In this document: one piece after another, positions 38,101 to 47,933 of the stretch
How positions within the stretch are numbered: position 1 is the stretch's first letter
How the letters are laid out: each line of letters opens with the position of its first letter
Assembly (NCBI RefSeq): GCF_947503385.1
Contig: NZ_CANNDO010000005.1
Span: forward strand, 186,001 to 250,000
Source: an uncultured Tateyamaria sp.
Lineage (GTDB): Bacteria; Pseudomonadota; Alphaproteobacteria; Rhodobacterales; Rhodobacteraceae
DNA length: 64,000 bases
Reading direction: 5' to 3'
Notes under the pieces: model-generated
What the model saw: only the letters and a program-made list of their open reading frames with translations
What the model was told of the DNA's origin: nothing
Database searches by the model: none
Program-made: the position numbers and the translations under genes

Positions 38101-39876
38101 ATGTCGCACAAGGTCACATGGTCGCGTTTCTTCCCGATACTGGAATGGGGCTCCACCTATTCTGGCGCGGCCGCGCTGAATGACCTGACGGCGGCTGTCA
38201 TCGTGACGATCATGTTGATACCGCAGTCACTGGCCTACGCCATGCTCGCGGGCCTGCCGCCCGAGGCCGGGCTATATGCGTCGATTGTGCCAATTCTTCT
38301 TTACAGCCTGTTCGGCACCAGCCGATCCCTGGCCGTGGGGCCAGTTGCTGTTGTCTCTCTCATGACCGCTGCGACATTGGCGGAGGTCACGCAGGCCATA
38401 GATGTTGGCTATGCGACTGCCGCACTCAGTTTGGCGGGGATGTCGGGTGCGATCCTGCTGACCATGGGTTTGTTGCGGTTGGGGTTTGTTGCGAACTTCC
38501 TGTCACACCCGGTGATATCCGGATTTATCACCGCGTCTGGCATCCTGATTGCCGTCAGTCAGCTCAAGCACGTGCTGGGCGTTGAGGCGCATGGTCATAC
38601 CTTGCCGGACATCGCGGGGGCGATTTTTGCGCATGTGACGCAGACGAACCTGCTCACGCTTGCTATCGGGGCAGGGGCCATCGTGTTTCTGTTCTGGGTG
38701 CGGACGGGGTTGCGGCCCACCTTGATTCGCTTGGGGCTGCGGCCCGGTGCCGCCGATTTCATTGCCAAGGCCGGACCGGTGTTGGCCGTTGTCACGACGA
38801 CGCTGTGCGTTTGGGGGTTCGACCTTGACCACGCCGGGGTCCAGATCGTGGGGGCTGTCCCGCAAAGCCTGCCGCCCTTTACGCTGCCGGACGTGTCGTT
38901 CGAACTGCTGGCGGCGCTCTTTGTGCCAGCGGCGTTGATCTCCATCATCGGATTTGTTGAATCCATTTCCGTCGCGCAGACCCTTGCCACAAAGAAACGC
39001 CAGCGGATCGACCCTGATCAGGAACTGATTGGTCTGGGTGCGGCGAACCTTGGCGCATCCCTGACTGGCGGTTTTCCTGTGACGGGTGGGTTTTCACGCT
39101 CTGTCGTGAACTTTGACGCGGGGGCGCAAACCCCGGCTGCCGGTGCCTATACCGCCATTGGTCTGGCCGTGGCTGCGCTGTTCCTGACGCCCCTCATCTT
39201 TTTTCTGCCCAAGGCCACGCTTGCGGCCACGATTATCGTGGCAGTCCTGTCATTGGTGGATATCAAGACCCTGCGCCATAGCTGGACCTATTCCAAACGG
39301 GACTTCGGGGCGGTCGCAGTGACTGTGTTGCTTACGCTGGGACTTGGGGTCGAACTGGGTGTAACGGCGGGCGTGCTGCTGTCACTGTTACTTTTTTTGT
39401 ACGACACCTCGCGGCCCCATGTTGCCGAGGTCGGCCTTGTCCGGGGCACGGAGCATTTCCGCAATATCCTGCGCCATGAGGTTGTGACCGATCCAACCGT
39501 CCTGAGCCTGCGCATTGATCAAAGCCTCTATTTTGCGAATGCACGGTTCCTCGAAAACTACATCTATGACCGGATCATTGATGACAACGACCTCAAGCAC
39601 GTCATTCTGATGTGTTCAGCGGTCAACGAGATTGATCTGAGCGCGCTGGAAACGCTGGAACTCATAAACATCCGGCTCAAGGAGTTGGGGATTGTCCTGT
39701 CTTTGTCCGAGGTCAAAGGCCCCGTGATGGACCGCCTGCGGCGGGGTTCATTTTTGGATCACCTGACAGGTCACGTGTATCTGTCGCAATTTGCCGCCTT
39801 TCGGTCGGTCACCTCTCAACCGGACACGGTGTCAGCCCTGGCTGCGCAGGATTGCGCGAATGTATTTTGCCGCTGA
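38101..39876 (+). CDS. SulP-family sulfate/anion permease with STAS domain
   Basis: A 591-residue transporter. About 12-14 hydrophobic helices precede a C-terminal STAS domain (from about residue 450; LKHVILMCSAVNEIDLSALE). SulP signatures include MLIPQSLAYAMLAGLPPEAG near the N-terminus and FPVTGGFSRSVVN. It starts 2 nt after the SQR stop, so sulfate or sulfite transport may follow sulfide oxidation. Its 3' end overlaps the convergent ClbS/DfsB-like gene by 45 nt. Confidence 0.92.
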   Translation: MSHKVTWSRFFPILEWGSTYSGAAALNDLTAAVIVTIMLIPQSLAYAMLAGLPPEAGLYASIVPILLYSLFGTSRSLAVGPVAVVSLMTAATLAEVTQAIDVGYATAALSLAGMSGAILLTMGLLRLGFVANFLSHPVISGFITASGILIAVSQLKHVLGVEAHGHTLPDIAGAIFAHVTQTNLLTLAIGAGAIVFLFWVRTGLRPTLIRLGLRPGAADFIAKAGPVLAVVTTTLCVWGFDLDHAGVQIVGAVPQSLPPFTLPDVSFELLAALFVPAALISIIGFVESISVAQTLATKKRQRIDPDQELIGLGAANLGASLTGGFPVTGGFSRSVVNFDAGAQTPAAGAYTAIGLAVAALFLTPLIFFLPKATLAATIIVAVLSLVDIKTLRHSWTYSKRDFGAVAVTVLLTLGLGVELGVTAGVLLSLLLFLYDTSRPHVAEVGLVRGTEHFRNILRHEVVTDPTVLSLRIDQSLYFANARFLENYIYDRIIDDNDLKHVILMCSAVNEIDLSALETLELINIRLKELGIVLSLSEVKGPVMDRLRRGSFLDHLTGHVYLSQFAAFRSVTSQPDTVSALAAQDCANVFCR

Positions 39877-40323
39877 GCGATAGTGGCTTGGCCCTGCCGC
39901 TTCGGCCCATCTGCCGGGTGTCCAGTTGTTGTTGGCCCCCAGCATCGGGCCGGCATAAAGGTCCGTTTCTGAATGATCTGACAGAAACTGAATGAGCTTG
40001 TTGTGACGGCTTTGCAGCAACGTGCAAACCGCTGCCCAATCAAGATGGGATTGTTTGTCGCGCAGATCGGCGTTGTAACGCTTCAGGTCGTTCCATTTGT
40101 AACCTTCTGCGGGAAAATACACCTTTTTGCCTGCCGCCCCATCCCTGTACCAGCCAAGGAACAGATCAATCCAATGGGCACGATGGCCGATCACATGTTT
40201 GATCGATACATCGTCCTGGCCCAGTGCCGCCTGTGCCTGACTCAGTGGTGCTATCAGGTTCTGGAGCTTTGCGTATTCCTTTTCCGTCAGGGCGATCAGT
40301 TCAGCTTTGCTGCCGCAAGCCAT
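39832..40323 (-). CDS. ClbS/DfsB-family four-helix-bundle protein
   Basis: A 163-residue soluble protein starting MACGSKAELIALTEKEYAKL. The HVIGHRAHWIDLFLGWYRDG region with its His, and NDLKRYNADLRD, match the ClbS/DfsB (DinB-like) family, whose ClbS member protects E. coli from colibactin. The upstream extension to 40371 is not needed. It lies between the convergent SulP gene and a universal stress protein gene on the same strand. A role here beyond general protection cannot be assigned. Confidence 0.8.
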   Translation of the reverse strand: MACGSKAELIALTEKEYAKLQNLIAPLSQAQAALGQDDVSIKHVIGHRAHWIDLFLGWYRDGAAGKKVYFPAEGYKWNDLKRYNADLRDKQSHLDWAAVCTLLQSRHNKLIQFLSDHSETDLYAGPMLGANNNWTPGRWAEAAGPSHYRSAAKYIRAILRSQG

Positions 40324-40333
40324 TCCGCGGCCC

Positions 40334-41179
40334 TCAATGGGCCAACAAAATGGGCAATTCGGTCTGTTCAATCATCGTGCGGGTGGTGCCACCGAAAACG
40401 GTCTGGATCATCCGCGCGTGACCGTAGGCTCCCATGACAATCAGGTCTGCGCCGAACTCTGCGGCCCGGTCCTGAATGGCCTTGCCGATCTCGCCGCCGC
40501 CACTTGGGAATTGAGACACAGTCACGGTGCACCCGTGATGGCTGAGCCATTTGGCAACATCCACACCGGGGTCCTGACCGTCCTGCGTCTCTGTCATCAC
40601 CGGATCAAAGCAGGCAACAGCGACCTCGCTTGCCTGTGTGAGATATGGCAGCGCCGTATGCACGGCCGCCGACGCTGCCTTGCTGCTGTTCCACGCAACG
40701 AAAACGCGTTCCGCTGATTGACCAACGGACCCGTTCAGGCGCAACCCGATAGGGGCGTGGAACAACACACCGGCCACTGCTTCGCGCATCACCTCGGGTG
40801 TGTCGCGCAGATTGGGCGCGACAAATGCCTCATCGCTGACACGGGCAAGTCGCGAAACGTGGTGTTTTACGTCCGTCGTCACACAGAGGGCAGAATGGAC
40901 GGTGCCAGAGGCGTTGCTTTTGGCGAGCAGCGCTTCGAGGGCGTCAACGCGGTCCGCTTGCGCTTGTTGTGCCGCCTCCACTGTCTCGTTCCAATTGTCG
41001 GGGATGTTCATGCCGCCATATGGGGGCACGCCATAGGCATACATCGGCAGGGCAGGGGCCGGTCCAAGCAACAGGCAGATCAGATGTGTGCCGTCCTGCG
41101 CGGCCGCTTCTGCTGTTTCGGTTATGTTGGCGTCGGGCGTTTCGGTATCGAGGATAAAGAGGATTGTGCGGCGCTGCAT
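40334..41179 (-). CDS. Universal stress protein (UspA family)
   Basis: A 281-residue protein with a divergent N-terminal half and a UspA C-terminal half ending in the nucleotide-binding pattern LIVMGAYGHARMIQTVFGGTTRTM (in part), equivalent to GxxGxRG-x9-GS. The ATG at 41179 gives MQRRTILFILDTETPDANIT. An FNR/FixK-type box lies in the divergent promoter region shared with dnaJ. Usp proteins respond to energy and redox stress. Confidence 0.87.
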   Translation of the reverse strand: MQRRTILFILDTETPDANITETAEAAAQDGTHLICLLLGPAPALPMYAYGVPPYGGMNIPDNWNETVEAAQQAQADRVDALEALLAKSNASGTVHSALCVTTDVKHHVSRLARVSDEAFVAPNLRDTPEVMREAVAGVLFHAPIGLRLNGSVGQSAERVFVAWNSSKAASAAVHTALPYLTQASEVAVACFDPVMTETQDGQDPGVDVAKWLSHHGCTVTVSQFPSGGGEIGKAIQDRAAEFGADLIVMGAYGHARMIQTVFGGTTRTMIEQTELPILLAH

Positions 41180-41259
41180 GGCAAACTTCCTTTGGCATGG
41201 TATCCGGCAGCTGCGCCGGATCAATTGCACGCACCCTGCCGCATCGTGCCGTCGTCCAA

Positions 41260-41273
41260 CTGACAAAGATCAA
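41260..41273. promoter_or_regulatory. Near-match FNR/FixK box (CTGACAAAGATCAA)
   Basis: CTGAC-AAAG-ATCAA has two differences from TTGAT-N4-ATCAA, both in the left arm. It lies between the divergent usp (ATG 87 nt away) and dnaJ-like (ATG 68 nt away) genes. It is the weakest of the eight sites. Confidence 0.5.
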
Positions 41274-41334
41274 ACCCACGGGACGTTCCGGATGACATGA
41301 TATCGCCAGACGAAAGCATCCGGACGGCGGACCA

Positions 41335-42261
41335 ATGGAATTCAGGGATTACTACAAGACGTTGGGCGTCGCCCGAAACGCGGACGCCGAAGAGATCAAG
41401 AAGGCCTTTCGCAAGGCTGCCCGCAAGTATCACCCGGATATCAACGCGGGCCCGGAGGCCGAGGCAAAGTTCAAGGACGTGAACGAAGCCTATGAAGTCC
41501 TGAAAGACCCAGAGCGCCGCGCGGCCTACGATCAACTTGGACAGGAACCGCTACGCGGCCAAGGGCAATATCAGCCGCCCCCGGATTGGAACGGCGGCTT
41601 TTCGTTCTCTCAAAGCGGACCCCACGAGGGCGAGGCGTTCAGCGATTTTTTCGAGACCCTGTTTCGGCGTGGCGCTGGTCCGACGTCCGGTGCGGGGGCG
41701 GCGCGCGGTCCCGACAGCCATGGCCGGATTGAAATCACGATTGAGGAAGCCTTTGAAGGTGCCAAGCGGACGCTGAGCCTCAGATCGCCGGTTATTGGGC
41801 CAGACGGCACCGTATCGTTGCAGGACCGCACCGTTTCAGTGAACGTGCCCAGGGGCGTGGCCGAAGGCCAACACATCAGGCTTGCGGGGCAGGGTGCGCC
41901 CGGTACAGGCGGTGCTGGCGATCTGTTTTTCGAAGTGGCCTTTGCCCCGCACCCGATCTATCGCCCTGACGGAAAGGATCTGTACCTCGATCTGCCCATC
42001 GCACCGTGGGAGGCAGCGCTTGGCAGCCACGTGACCATGCCCACACCTGACGGAAAGGTTGATCTACGTATCCCCAAGAATGCGCGTGCCGGACAGAAAA
42101 TGCGGCTCAAGGGCAAGGGGCTACCGGGGCATCCAAAGGGCGACATCTACGCCACGTTGAAAATCGTCAACCCAAAGGCTGACACAGCCGAGGCGCGCGC
42201 GTTTTTTGAGAATATGGCACAGCAGATGCCGTTCGATCCGCGCGCCCATCTAGGAGGTTAG
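41335..42261 (+). CDS. cbpA: DnaJ-class co-chaperone CbpA-like
   Basis: A 308-residue type II J-protein: J-domain at residues 5-70 with the HPD triad (KYHPDINAG), then a Gly/Phe-rich linker (NGGFSFSQSG) and the two C-terminal substrate-binding beta domains (RIEITIEEAFEGAKRTL and later). No zinc-finger cysteines. It stimulates DnaK ATPase activity. The gene for its modulator CbpM follows directly, as in E. coli cbpA-cbpM. Confidence 0.92.
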   Translation: MEFRDYYKTLGVARNADAEEIKKAFRKAARKYHPDINAGPEAEAKFKDVNEAYEVLKDPERRAAYDQLGQEPLRGQGQYQPPPDWNGGFSFSQSGPHEGEAFSDFFETLFRRGAGPTSGAGAARGPDSHGRIEITIEEAFEGAKRTLSLRSPVIGPDGTVSLQDRTVSVNVPRGVAEGQHIRLAGQGAPGTGGAGDLFFEVAFAPHPIYRPDGKDLYLDLPIAPWEAALGSHVTMPTPDGKVDLRIPKNARAGQKMRLKGKGLPGHPKGDIYATLKIVNPKADTAEARAFFENMAQQMPFDPRAHLGG

Positions 42262-42264
42262 TTC

Positions 42265-42564
42265 ATGAAAAAGACAACCTTGCGCAGCGAAGTTGTAGAT
42301 ACGCTGTCCCTGCAGGACCTCTGCCGGTTTTGCCATGCGGACGAAGCATGGGTGATCGAGTTGGTCGAACACGGCGTTCTTGATCCTGTTGGCGGAACCA
42401 GCAGCAACTGGCGTTTCGTCGGCGAAAGCATCCGGCGCGCCAAAAAGGCGCGGCGCCTCAACAGGGACTTGGGCGTGAATACCGCAGGCGTCGCTTTGGT
42501 TCTGGACCTGCTGGAAGAACGCGATGCGGTGATGCGGCGGCTGGCGCTCTATGAGACACCTTGA
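42265..42564 (+). CDS. cbpM: Chaperone modulator CbpM
   Basis: A 99-residue MerR-like helical protein. It starts MKKTTLRSEVVDTLSLQDLC, with WVIELVEHGVLDPVG and a coiled C-terminal helix (GVALVLDLLEERDAVMRRLA). CbpM binds the J-domain of CbpA and inhibits it. It starts 3 nt after the cbpA stop and ends 5 nt from the convergent arcC stop. Confidence 0.85.
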   Translation: MKKTTLRSEVVDTLSLQDLCRFCHADEAWVIELVEHGVLDPVGGTSSNWRFVGESIRRAKKARRLNRDLGVNTAGVALVLDLLEERDAVMRRLALYETP

Positions 42565-42569
42565 GCCGT

Positions 42570-43466
42570 TCAGGGTCTGAGGCTGATCCGGGTGCCTTTG
42601 GTGCCGTTCACCAACGCCCTGCAATCTGACAATTGGCCAATCGCGGCAAAGCCGCCTGTCGCCGTGGCAAAGTCACATGCGGCATCGACCTTTGGCCCCA
42701 TGGATCCCGCAGGAAAGGACATTGCGGCCAGTTCCGAAGGCGTGGCCGTGCGAAGGATCGCCGCATTCGGGCCTCCCCAATCGGTAAACACGCCAGCCAC
42801 GTCCGTCAGCATGAGGAACGCATCCGCGTTTACCTGACGCGCAAGAAGCCCACTTGCATGATCCTTGTCGATAACGGCTTCTACACCGACCATCGTGCCG
42901 TCTGGTTTCTGAACAACGGGAATGCCGCCGCCGCCTGCGCAAATGACAATGACCTTCTGCTCAAGCAGCAAGTTGATCACATCCAGTTCCAAAATCCGTT
43001 TGGGCCGCGGGGATGGCACAGTGCGCCTCAGATACGCACCGTCCCTGCCGATGGTCCAACCGCGTTCGGCGCTTAGTTTTGCGGCCATGCGTTCTTCATA
43101 AACCGGTCCGATGAATTTTGTCGGGGTTTGAAACGCAGGATCGGCGGGATCGACTTCGATCTGGGTCAGAAGTGTCGCGTAGGTCGCGTCGGGCAAATGC
43201 GCGTTGTCCAATTCCTGTTGCAGGACATAGCCGATCATCCCTTCGGTCTCTGCCCCCAACACGTCCAAAGGAAACGACCCGCCCTGCAAGGCCAGATAGC
43301 CAACCTGCGGGCCATTGCCGTGGGTGATGACAACCTCGTGGCCAGCATCCAGCAATTCAGACAGTGACTGCGCCGCAATCCGTATACTGGCGCGCTGGCC
43401 CTCGGCAGTGAGTGTTTCATCACGTCTCAGCAGGGCGTTCCCGCCCAGAGCAACGACAATTCGCAT
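42570..43466 (-). CDS. arcC: Carbamate kinase ArcC
   Basis: Last enzyme of the arginine deiminase pathway, transferring phosphate from carbamoyl phosphate to ADP to give ATP, ammonia and CO2. The 298-residue product has the N-terminal IVVALGGNALLRRDE, THGNGPQVGYLALQ, CAGGGGIPV and VIDKDHASGLLARQ motifs of carbamate kinases. It abuts arcB with no gap. This step lets cells make ATP without respiration, which fits the FixK-type control predicted for the operon. Confidence 0.95.
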   Translation of the reverse strand: MRIVVALGGNALLRRDETLTAEGQRASIRIAAQSLSELLDAGHEVVITHGNGPQVGYLALQGGSFPLDVLGAETEGMIGYVLQQELDNAHLPDATYATLLTQIEVDPADPAFQTPTKFIGPVYEERMAAKLSAERGWTIGRDGAYLRRTVPSPRPKRILELDVINLLLEQKVIVICAGGGGIPVVQKPDGTMVGVEAVIDKDHASGLLARQVNADAFLMLTDVAGVFTDWGGPNAAILRTATPSELAAMSFPAGSMGPKVDAACDFATATGGFAAIGQLSDCRALVNGTKGTRISLRP

Positions 43467-44468
43467 TCAGGACCCCAATGTTGCGACCAATACGGCCTTG
43501 ATGGTGTGCATTCGGTTTTCTGCTTGGTCAAAGACGATGGAGGCCGGGCCTTCGAACACGTCCTCTGTAACCTCCATCGCATCCAGCCCAAAGGTATCGT
43601 GAATATGCCGACCCACCTCGGTTTCGGTATTATGGAACGCTGGCAGGCAGTGCATGAATTTGGCGTGTGGATTGCCGGTCATCGCCATGATATCCGCGTT
43701 CACCTGATACGGCGTCAGCAGCTTGATCCGCTCGGCCCAAACCTGTTCCGGCTCTCCCATGGAGACCCAGACATCGGTGTAGACAATGTCGCAGGCACGC
43801 ACGCCCGCCTGCACATCTTCGGTCAAAAGAATGCGCGCGCCGGTGCGCCGGGCCTCGGTTCGGGCTTCGTCCACGATTGTCTGATCGGGCCACAGCGCCT
43901 CGGGGCCACACAGACGCACATCCATCCCCAGCTTGGCGGCCCCAATCAGGAGACTGTCGCCCATATTGTTGCCCGCGTCGCCCAGAAAACAGAACGCGAT
44001 CTGGCTCAGAGGTTTGTCCACATGCTCTGTCATGGTCAGCACATCAGCGAGGATCTGCGTGGGATGAAACGCGTCCGTCAGTCCGTTGTAAACCGGCACG
44101 CCGGACCACTTTGCCAGCGTCTCCACGATGTCCTGACCAAAGCCGCGGTACTCAATCGCGTCATAGACCCTGCCCAGCACGCGCGCGGTGTCCTTGATGC
44201 TTTCTTTCTTGCCAATATGGCTGCCCGACGGCCCGAGATAGGTGACATGCGCGCCCTGATCGTGGGCGGCGACTTCGAATCCGACCCGCGTGCGGGTCGA
44301 ATTCTTTTCGAAAATCAACGCGATTTCGCGACCCTTGAGTGTCTGCTGTTCCGTGCCCGCGTATTTTGCGGCCTTCAGATCCGCCGCGAGCTTTAGGAGA
44401 AATTTGATCTCTTGCGGGGTGAAATCCCGCAGCGAAAGGAAGGAACGGTTTTTGAGATTGAAGGCCAT
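43467..44468 (-). CDS. arcB: Ornithine carbamoyltransferase (catabolic, ArcB)
   Basis: A 333-residue carbamoyltransferase with the carbamoyl-phosphate-binding [22 protein letters not shown], the HPTQ motif ([11 protein letters not shown]) and the HCLP motif ([13 protein letters not shown]). In arc operons it phosphorolyses citrulline to ornithine and carbamoyl phosphate. Sequence alone does not distinguish the anabolic ArgF role; the position between arcA and arcC supports the catabolic one. Confidence 0.94.
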   Translation of the reverse strand: MAFNLKNRSFLSLRDFTPQEIKFLLKLAADLKAAKYAGTEQQTLKGREIALIFEKNSTRTRVGFEVAAHDQGAHVTYLGPSGSHIGKKESIKDTARVLGRVYDAIEYRGFGQDIVETLAKWSGVPVYNGLTDAFHPTQILADVLTMTEHVDKPLSQIAFCFLGDAGNNMGDSLLIGAAKLGMDVRLCGPEALWPDQTIVDEARTEARRTGARILLTEDVQAGVRACDIVYTDVWVSMGEPEQVWAERIKLLTPYQVNADIMAMTGNPHAKFMHCLPAFHNTETEVGRHIHDTFGLDAMEVTEDVFEGPASIVFDQAENRMHTIKAVLVATLGS

Positions 44469-44472
44469 TGGG

Positions 44473-45696
44473 TCACTCCACCGGATCGCGTGACATGGGA
44501 CAGGTCATGCAATGCCCACCGCCGCGTCCGCGGCCCAGCTCGGCCCCGCGGATGGTGATCACTTCGATCCCGGCCTTGCGCAACAGCGTGTTGGTGTGGA
44601 CGTTGCGGTCGTAGGCAACGACGACGCCGGGCTCCAGCGCAACGACATTGTTGCCATCGTCCCATTGCTCGCGTGCTTGTTCGAAACTGTCGCCGCCAGT
44701 GCCGATGATGTGCAGCCTGTCGATACCCAGGGCTTCTTGGACGACATCAAAGATATGGCCGGGGTCTTCGACCACCTTCAGCGCGTGTTTGTCATCAGGG
44801 TAGAGCGAGAAGCATCTGATCTGGTCCGCCACGTGCGTAAAACTGGTGACGATATCGCGGTCGCAGAACGAAAACACAGTGTCGAGATGCATGGCAGAGC
44901 GTGAGGCGGGCATCTGGCAGGCAATCACACGCTCTGCCACGTTCTGATCAAACAATGTGACTGCCAGTTGCCCCACGGCCTGTGGCGTGCTGCGTTCGCC
45001 CATGCCAACCAGAACGCAACCATTGCCGATGGGCATCACGTCGCCACCCTCAAGCGTGGCGGGGCCAAAGTCCTGATCGGGGTTTCCCCACAGAACCCTT
45101 GCCTTGCCTGCAAAGCGCGTGTGAAACCGGTAAATGGCAGCGGCAATCAACGTCTCCTGCTGGCGCGCAGGCCAATGCATCGGGTTCAGTGTGACACCGC
45201 CATAGATCCAGCAGGATGTATCCCGCGTGAAAATGAGGTTGGGCAGCGGCGGCAGGACAAAGCCGTCGGGGCCAAGAAAACGGCCAAACATGCTGTGCGG
45301 CGCAAAGGGCAGATCGTTGGTGGTGATGCCACCCGTCAGGTAGCGCGTGAGTTCGGGGCTTGGCAGCGCGTCCAACCACGCGCGCAGTTCGGTCATCATA
45401 CCGACACCGATATGATCTTCGGTGATCTTACGATCCAAGAGCCATTGCCGCGCGCGAGGATCGTCCAGTATCTCGGTCAACAGGTCGTGCTGTTCCAGCA
45501 CCTCGACACCGCGGTCACGCATCTTGTCGCAAAAAGCGAAATGATCCTTGCGGGCCTCGTCCACCCAAAACACATCATCAAAGAGTAACGCGTCGCAGTT
45601 GCTTGGGGTCAGCCTTTCGTGCGCAAGGCCGGGCCGTGACACCATGACGGTGCGCAGTTTACCGACCTCTGAATATACGCCCAGCGGTGCGCTCAT
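44473..45696 (-). CDS. arcA: Arginine deiminase ArcA
   Basis: A 407-residue guanidino hydrolase that converts arginine to citrulline and ammonia. It starts [20 protein letters not shown] and contains [42 protein letters not shown] and the catalytic Cys in [10 protein letters not shown] near the C-terminus. The ATG at 45696 overlaps the transporter stop (ATGA). The frame's extension to 45774 lies inside that transporter gene. Confidence 0.96.
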   Translation of the reverse strand: MSAPLGVYSEVGKLRTVMVSRPGLAHERLTPSNCDALLFDDVFWVDEARKDHFAFCDKMRDRGVEVLEQHDLLTEILDDPRARQWLLDRKITEDHIGVGMMTELRAWLDALPSPELTRYLTGGITTNDLPFAPHSMFGRFLGPDGFVLPPLPNLIFTRDTSCWIYGGVTLNPMHWPARQQETLIAAAIYRFHTRFAGKARVLWGNPDQDFGPATLEGGDVMPIGNGCVLVGMGERSTPQAVGQLAVTLFDQNVAERVIACQMPASRSAMHLDTVFSFCDRDIVTSFTHVADQIRCFSLYPDDKHALKVVEDPGHIFDVVQEALGIDRLHIIGTGGDSFEQAREQWDDGNNVVALEPGVVVAYDRNVHTNTLLRKAGIEVITIRGAELGRGRGGGHCMTCPMSRDPVE

Positions 45697-47138
45697 ATCA
45701 TCACCGCCGCACTCAAGAGCGCCACAGAGATCAACGAAAGGATCACAAGCAGTGGCCACACAAATCTGAGCCACGTGTGGTAGGGAACGCGCCCGATGGC
45801 CAGACCGCCGACTACCACGGCATAGGTCGGCGCGACCAGATTGGTGATGCCGATGGCGGTTTGAAACGCCGTCACCGCCAGATCACGGCTCACACCGGCA
45901 AAGTCCGACAACGGTGCCATGATCGGCATCGACAATACGGCAAGACCCGAGGTGGAGGGGACGAGGAAACTCATCAACGCTTCGATCCCAAACAGCGCAT
46001 TGATGAACGCGACGTCGGACATGCCACTGATCCACCCCTCGAATGTATGCAGGAAGGTGTCCGTAATGCGCCCTTGGTCCATGATGATCACGATGTCGCG
46101 CGCCAGCCCGATGACCAGTGCCACACCCAGAAGGTCCCGTGCGCCCTCAACAAACGCTTGGACAAACGCCTTTTCACCCAGCCAGCCCAGCGTGCCGATA
46201 AGAATGGATGCGGCAAGAAACAGTGCGGACATTTCCGCCATCCACCAGCCTTGCGAGGACACGCCCCAGACCATGACAACAAAGGTTGCCGCAAACAGGA
46301 TCAGGATCACACTTTGCAGTCCCGAGAGCGTTTCACCGTCAAAGGCTGCGTGTTTCTGCAAAAAATGCGCTTCGTTTTCGGCTTTCATTTGCGCGACAAG
46401 TGAGCGCGTTGGATCAGCCCGCACCCGCGCGGCGTAGCGCATCACAAAGACAACTGCGGCAATCCATGACAGGCCCAGGATGACGAGGCGCAAGGCCATC
46501 CCTTCGGTAAACGCGATACCCGCGGCGTTGGACGCGATTGCGGTGGAGAACGGGTTGATCGTGGAGCCGATCACACCCACGCCAGCGCCCAGCATGATGA
46601 TCGCCACGCCGGTCAGTGCATCATAGCCCGCCGCGATCATGATCGGGATCAGCAGGACGTAAAAGGCAAGCGTTTCCTCGGCCATGCCGTATGTTGTGCC
46701 TCCTGCCGCGAACAAACCCATCATGATCGGGATCATCCATTTTTCGCGGCCTTCCATCTTGCGCATGGCTTGGGCCACGCCGGTATTGATGGCGCCCGTC
46801 GCGGTCACGACGCCCAAGAAACCGCCGACGATCAAAACAAACAGGGACACGTCGATGGCGTTGGCTTCGTAAGAGGCAGGATCGTAAAACCCCGCAATCG
46901 GAGCAAGCAGCACGTCAAAGAAACCCTGCGGTGCCGCCTCGACGGGGGCATAGGTGCCCGGCACGGGCACGTCCTTGGCCAATGTTGTGTTCGCGGCGCG
47001 TTCATATTCGCCTGCGGGAACGATCCAAGTCAGCGCCGCCATGGCAACGACCAGTGAAAAGAGAATGGTGTAGGCAGTCGGAAAACGGCTGGGTGTGACA
47101 GGCTTTGGATTGGGGCCGTCATGTGGTGGCATGACCAT
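45693..47138 (-). CDS. YfcC/ArcD2-like amino acid antiporter family protein
   Basis: A 481-residue membrane protein of the YfcC/DcuC-like ion transporter superfamily, with about 12 helices. Conserved regions include [52 protein letters not shown] and [20 protein letters not shown]. In arc operons such proteins often replace ArcD as arginine/ornithine or citrulline/ornithine exchangers. The ATG at 47138 follows GGGAGG; the open frame to 47213 would swallow the FNR-type box. First gene of the arc operon. Confidence 0.87.
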   Translation of the reverse strand: MVMPPHDGPNPKPVTPSRFPTAYTILFSLVVAMAALTWIVPAGEYERAANTTLAKDVPVPGTYAPVEAAPQGFFDVLLAPIAGFYDPASYEANAIDVSLFVLIVGGFLGVVTATGAINTGVAQAMRKMEGREKWMIPIMMGLFAAGGTTYGMAEETLAFYVLLIPIMIAAGYDALTGVAIIMLGAGVGVIGSTINPFSTAIASNAAGIAFTEGMALRLVILGLSWIAAVVFVMRYAARVRADPTRSLVAQMKAENEAHFLQKHAAFDGETLSGLQSVILILFAATFVVMVWGVSSQGWWMAEMSALFLAASILIGTLGWLGEKAFVQAFVEGARDLLGVALVIGLARDIVIIMDQGRITDTFLHTFEGWISGMSDVAFINALFGIEALMSFLVPSTSGLAVLSMPIMAPLSDFAGVSRDLAVTAFQTAIGITNLVAPTYAVVVGGLAIGRVPYHTWLRFVWPLLVILSLISVALLSAAVMI

Positions 47139-47199
47139 TTGAAGTGCCTCCCTGATGGACGCAGTTTCCGTGATCATGGGGAAGATTTGGCAAGACGGA

Positions 47200-47213
47200 T
47201 TGAGATTGCTCAA
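47200..47213. promoter_or_regulatory. FNR/FixK-type box (TTGAGATTGCTCAA)
   Basis: TTGAG-ATTG-CTCAA is a perfect palindrome of the outer bases with consensus TTGA...TCAA. Its centre is 68 nt upstream of the transporter ATG of the arc operon. Low-oxygen induction of arginine deiminase operons by Anr/FNR is well established in Pseudomonas. Confidence 0.7.
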
Positions 47214-47232
47214 TCACCTGCCTCGGCTGGCA

Positions 47233-47886
47233 CTACTTTTTCATTCGGTGTTTGTACTTCCGATAGAGCCGTTGGTTCATCTCGATAAACTGCCCCAGTC
47301 CACGCCCAAGCAGCCCGGCGGCGTTGCTGCGCAAGTAATAGTAGCCTGTCAGGCTGGCGATGAGCCCGCCAAAAGCATCAACAATCAGATCACCCATCGT
47401 GTCGTTCAGACCGGATTTCTGCATGTTCAGCCCAAAGGAGAGGTCCATGGTGAACTCGAAAATCTCCCAGATTGCGCCGACCGTCATGGCGACACAAAAG
47501 CTGATGAACGCGATGGCGGACGGCGGTGCCGCGAGGCGGTCGCCTTCAAACAGCATAAAGACGAACAGGAACCCTGTCAGGCCAAAGCCTATCGCCGAAA
47601 GGCCATGCAGGGCGATGTCCCACCACCAGAGGCGTTCGTAAAAATCGAACGCTTCACCCAGAAAGATGGACGCAAAGAAGAACAGGGTTGTGAACATCAA
47701 AAACGGCAATGGCAGGGTCAGGGACCAGCGCGCCGCAAGAAGTGGTGGAACGAGGGATAAGGCGAGCGTGGCAAAGCTGACGAAGGCCAAGGACCAGCGT
47801 GACAGCCCAAGGGAAATCACAGCCGTGCTCAAGAGCAGCGCCCAGATGACCAACATGATGGCCCCGCTGTCCCTGATCAGTTTCAC
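47233..47886 (-). CDS. YjdF/DUF2238-like integral membrane protein
   Basis: A 217-residue membrane protein with about six hydrophobic helices. The motifs WWWDIALHGLSAIGFGLTG, VGAIWEIFEFTMD and NDTMGDLIVDAFGGLIAS match the DUF2238/YjdF group of uncharacterised membrane proteins, with acidic and His residues inside the membrane. It precedes the arc operon on the same strand, 95 nt before the transporter ATG. Function unknown. Confidence 0.75.
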   Translation of the reverse strand: MKLIRDSGAIMLVIWALLLSTAVISLGLSRWSLAFVSFATLALSLVPPLLAARWSLTLPLPFLMFTTLFFFASIFLGEAFDFYERLWWWDIALHGLSAIGFGLTGFLFVFMLFEGDRLAAPPSAIAFISFCVAMTVGAIWEIFEFTMDLSFGLNMQKSGLNDTMGDLIVDAFGGLIASLTGYYYLRSNAAGLLGRGLGQFIEMNQRLYRKYKHRMKK

Positions 47887-47933
47887 AGGCGGTTTTCTGT
47901 GGCAGTGTTAGAATCGGGCATGGAAATTCCTAT

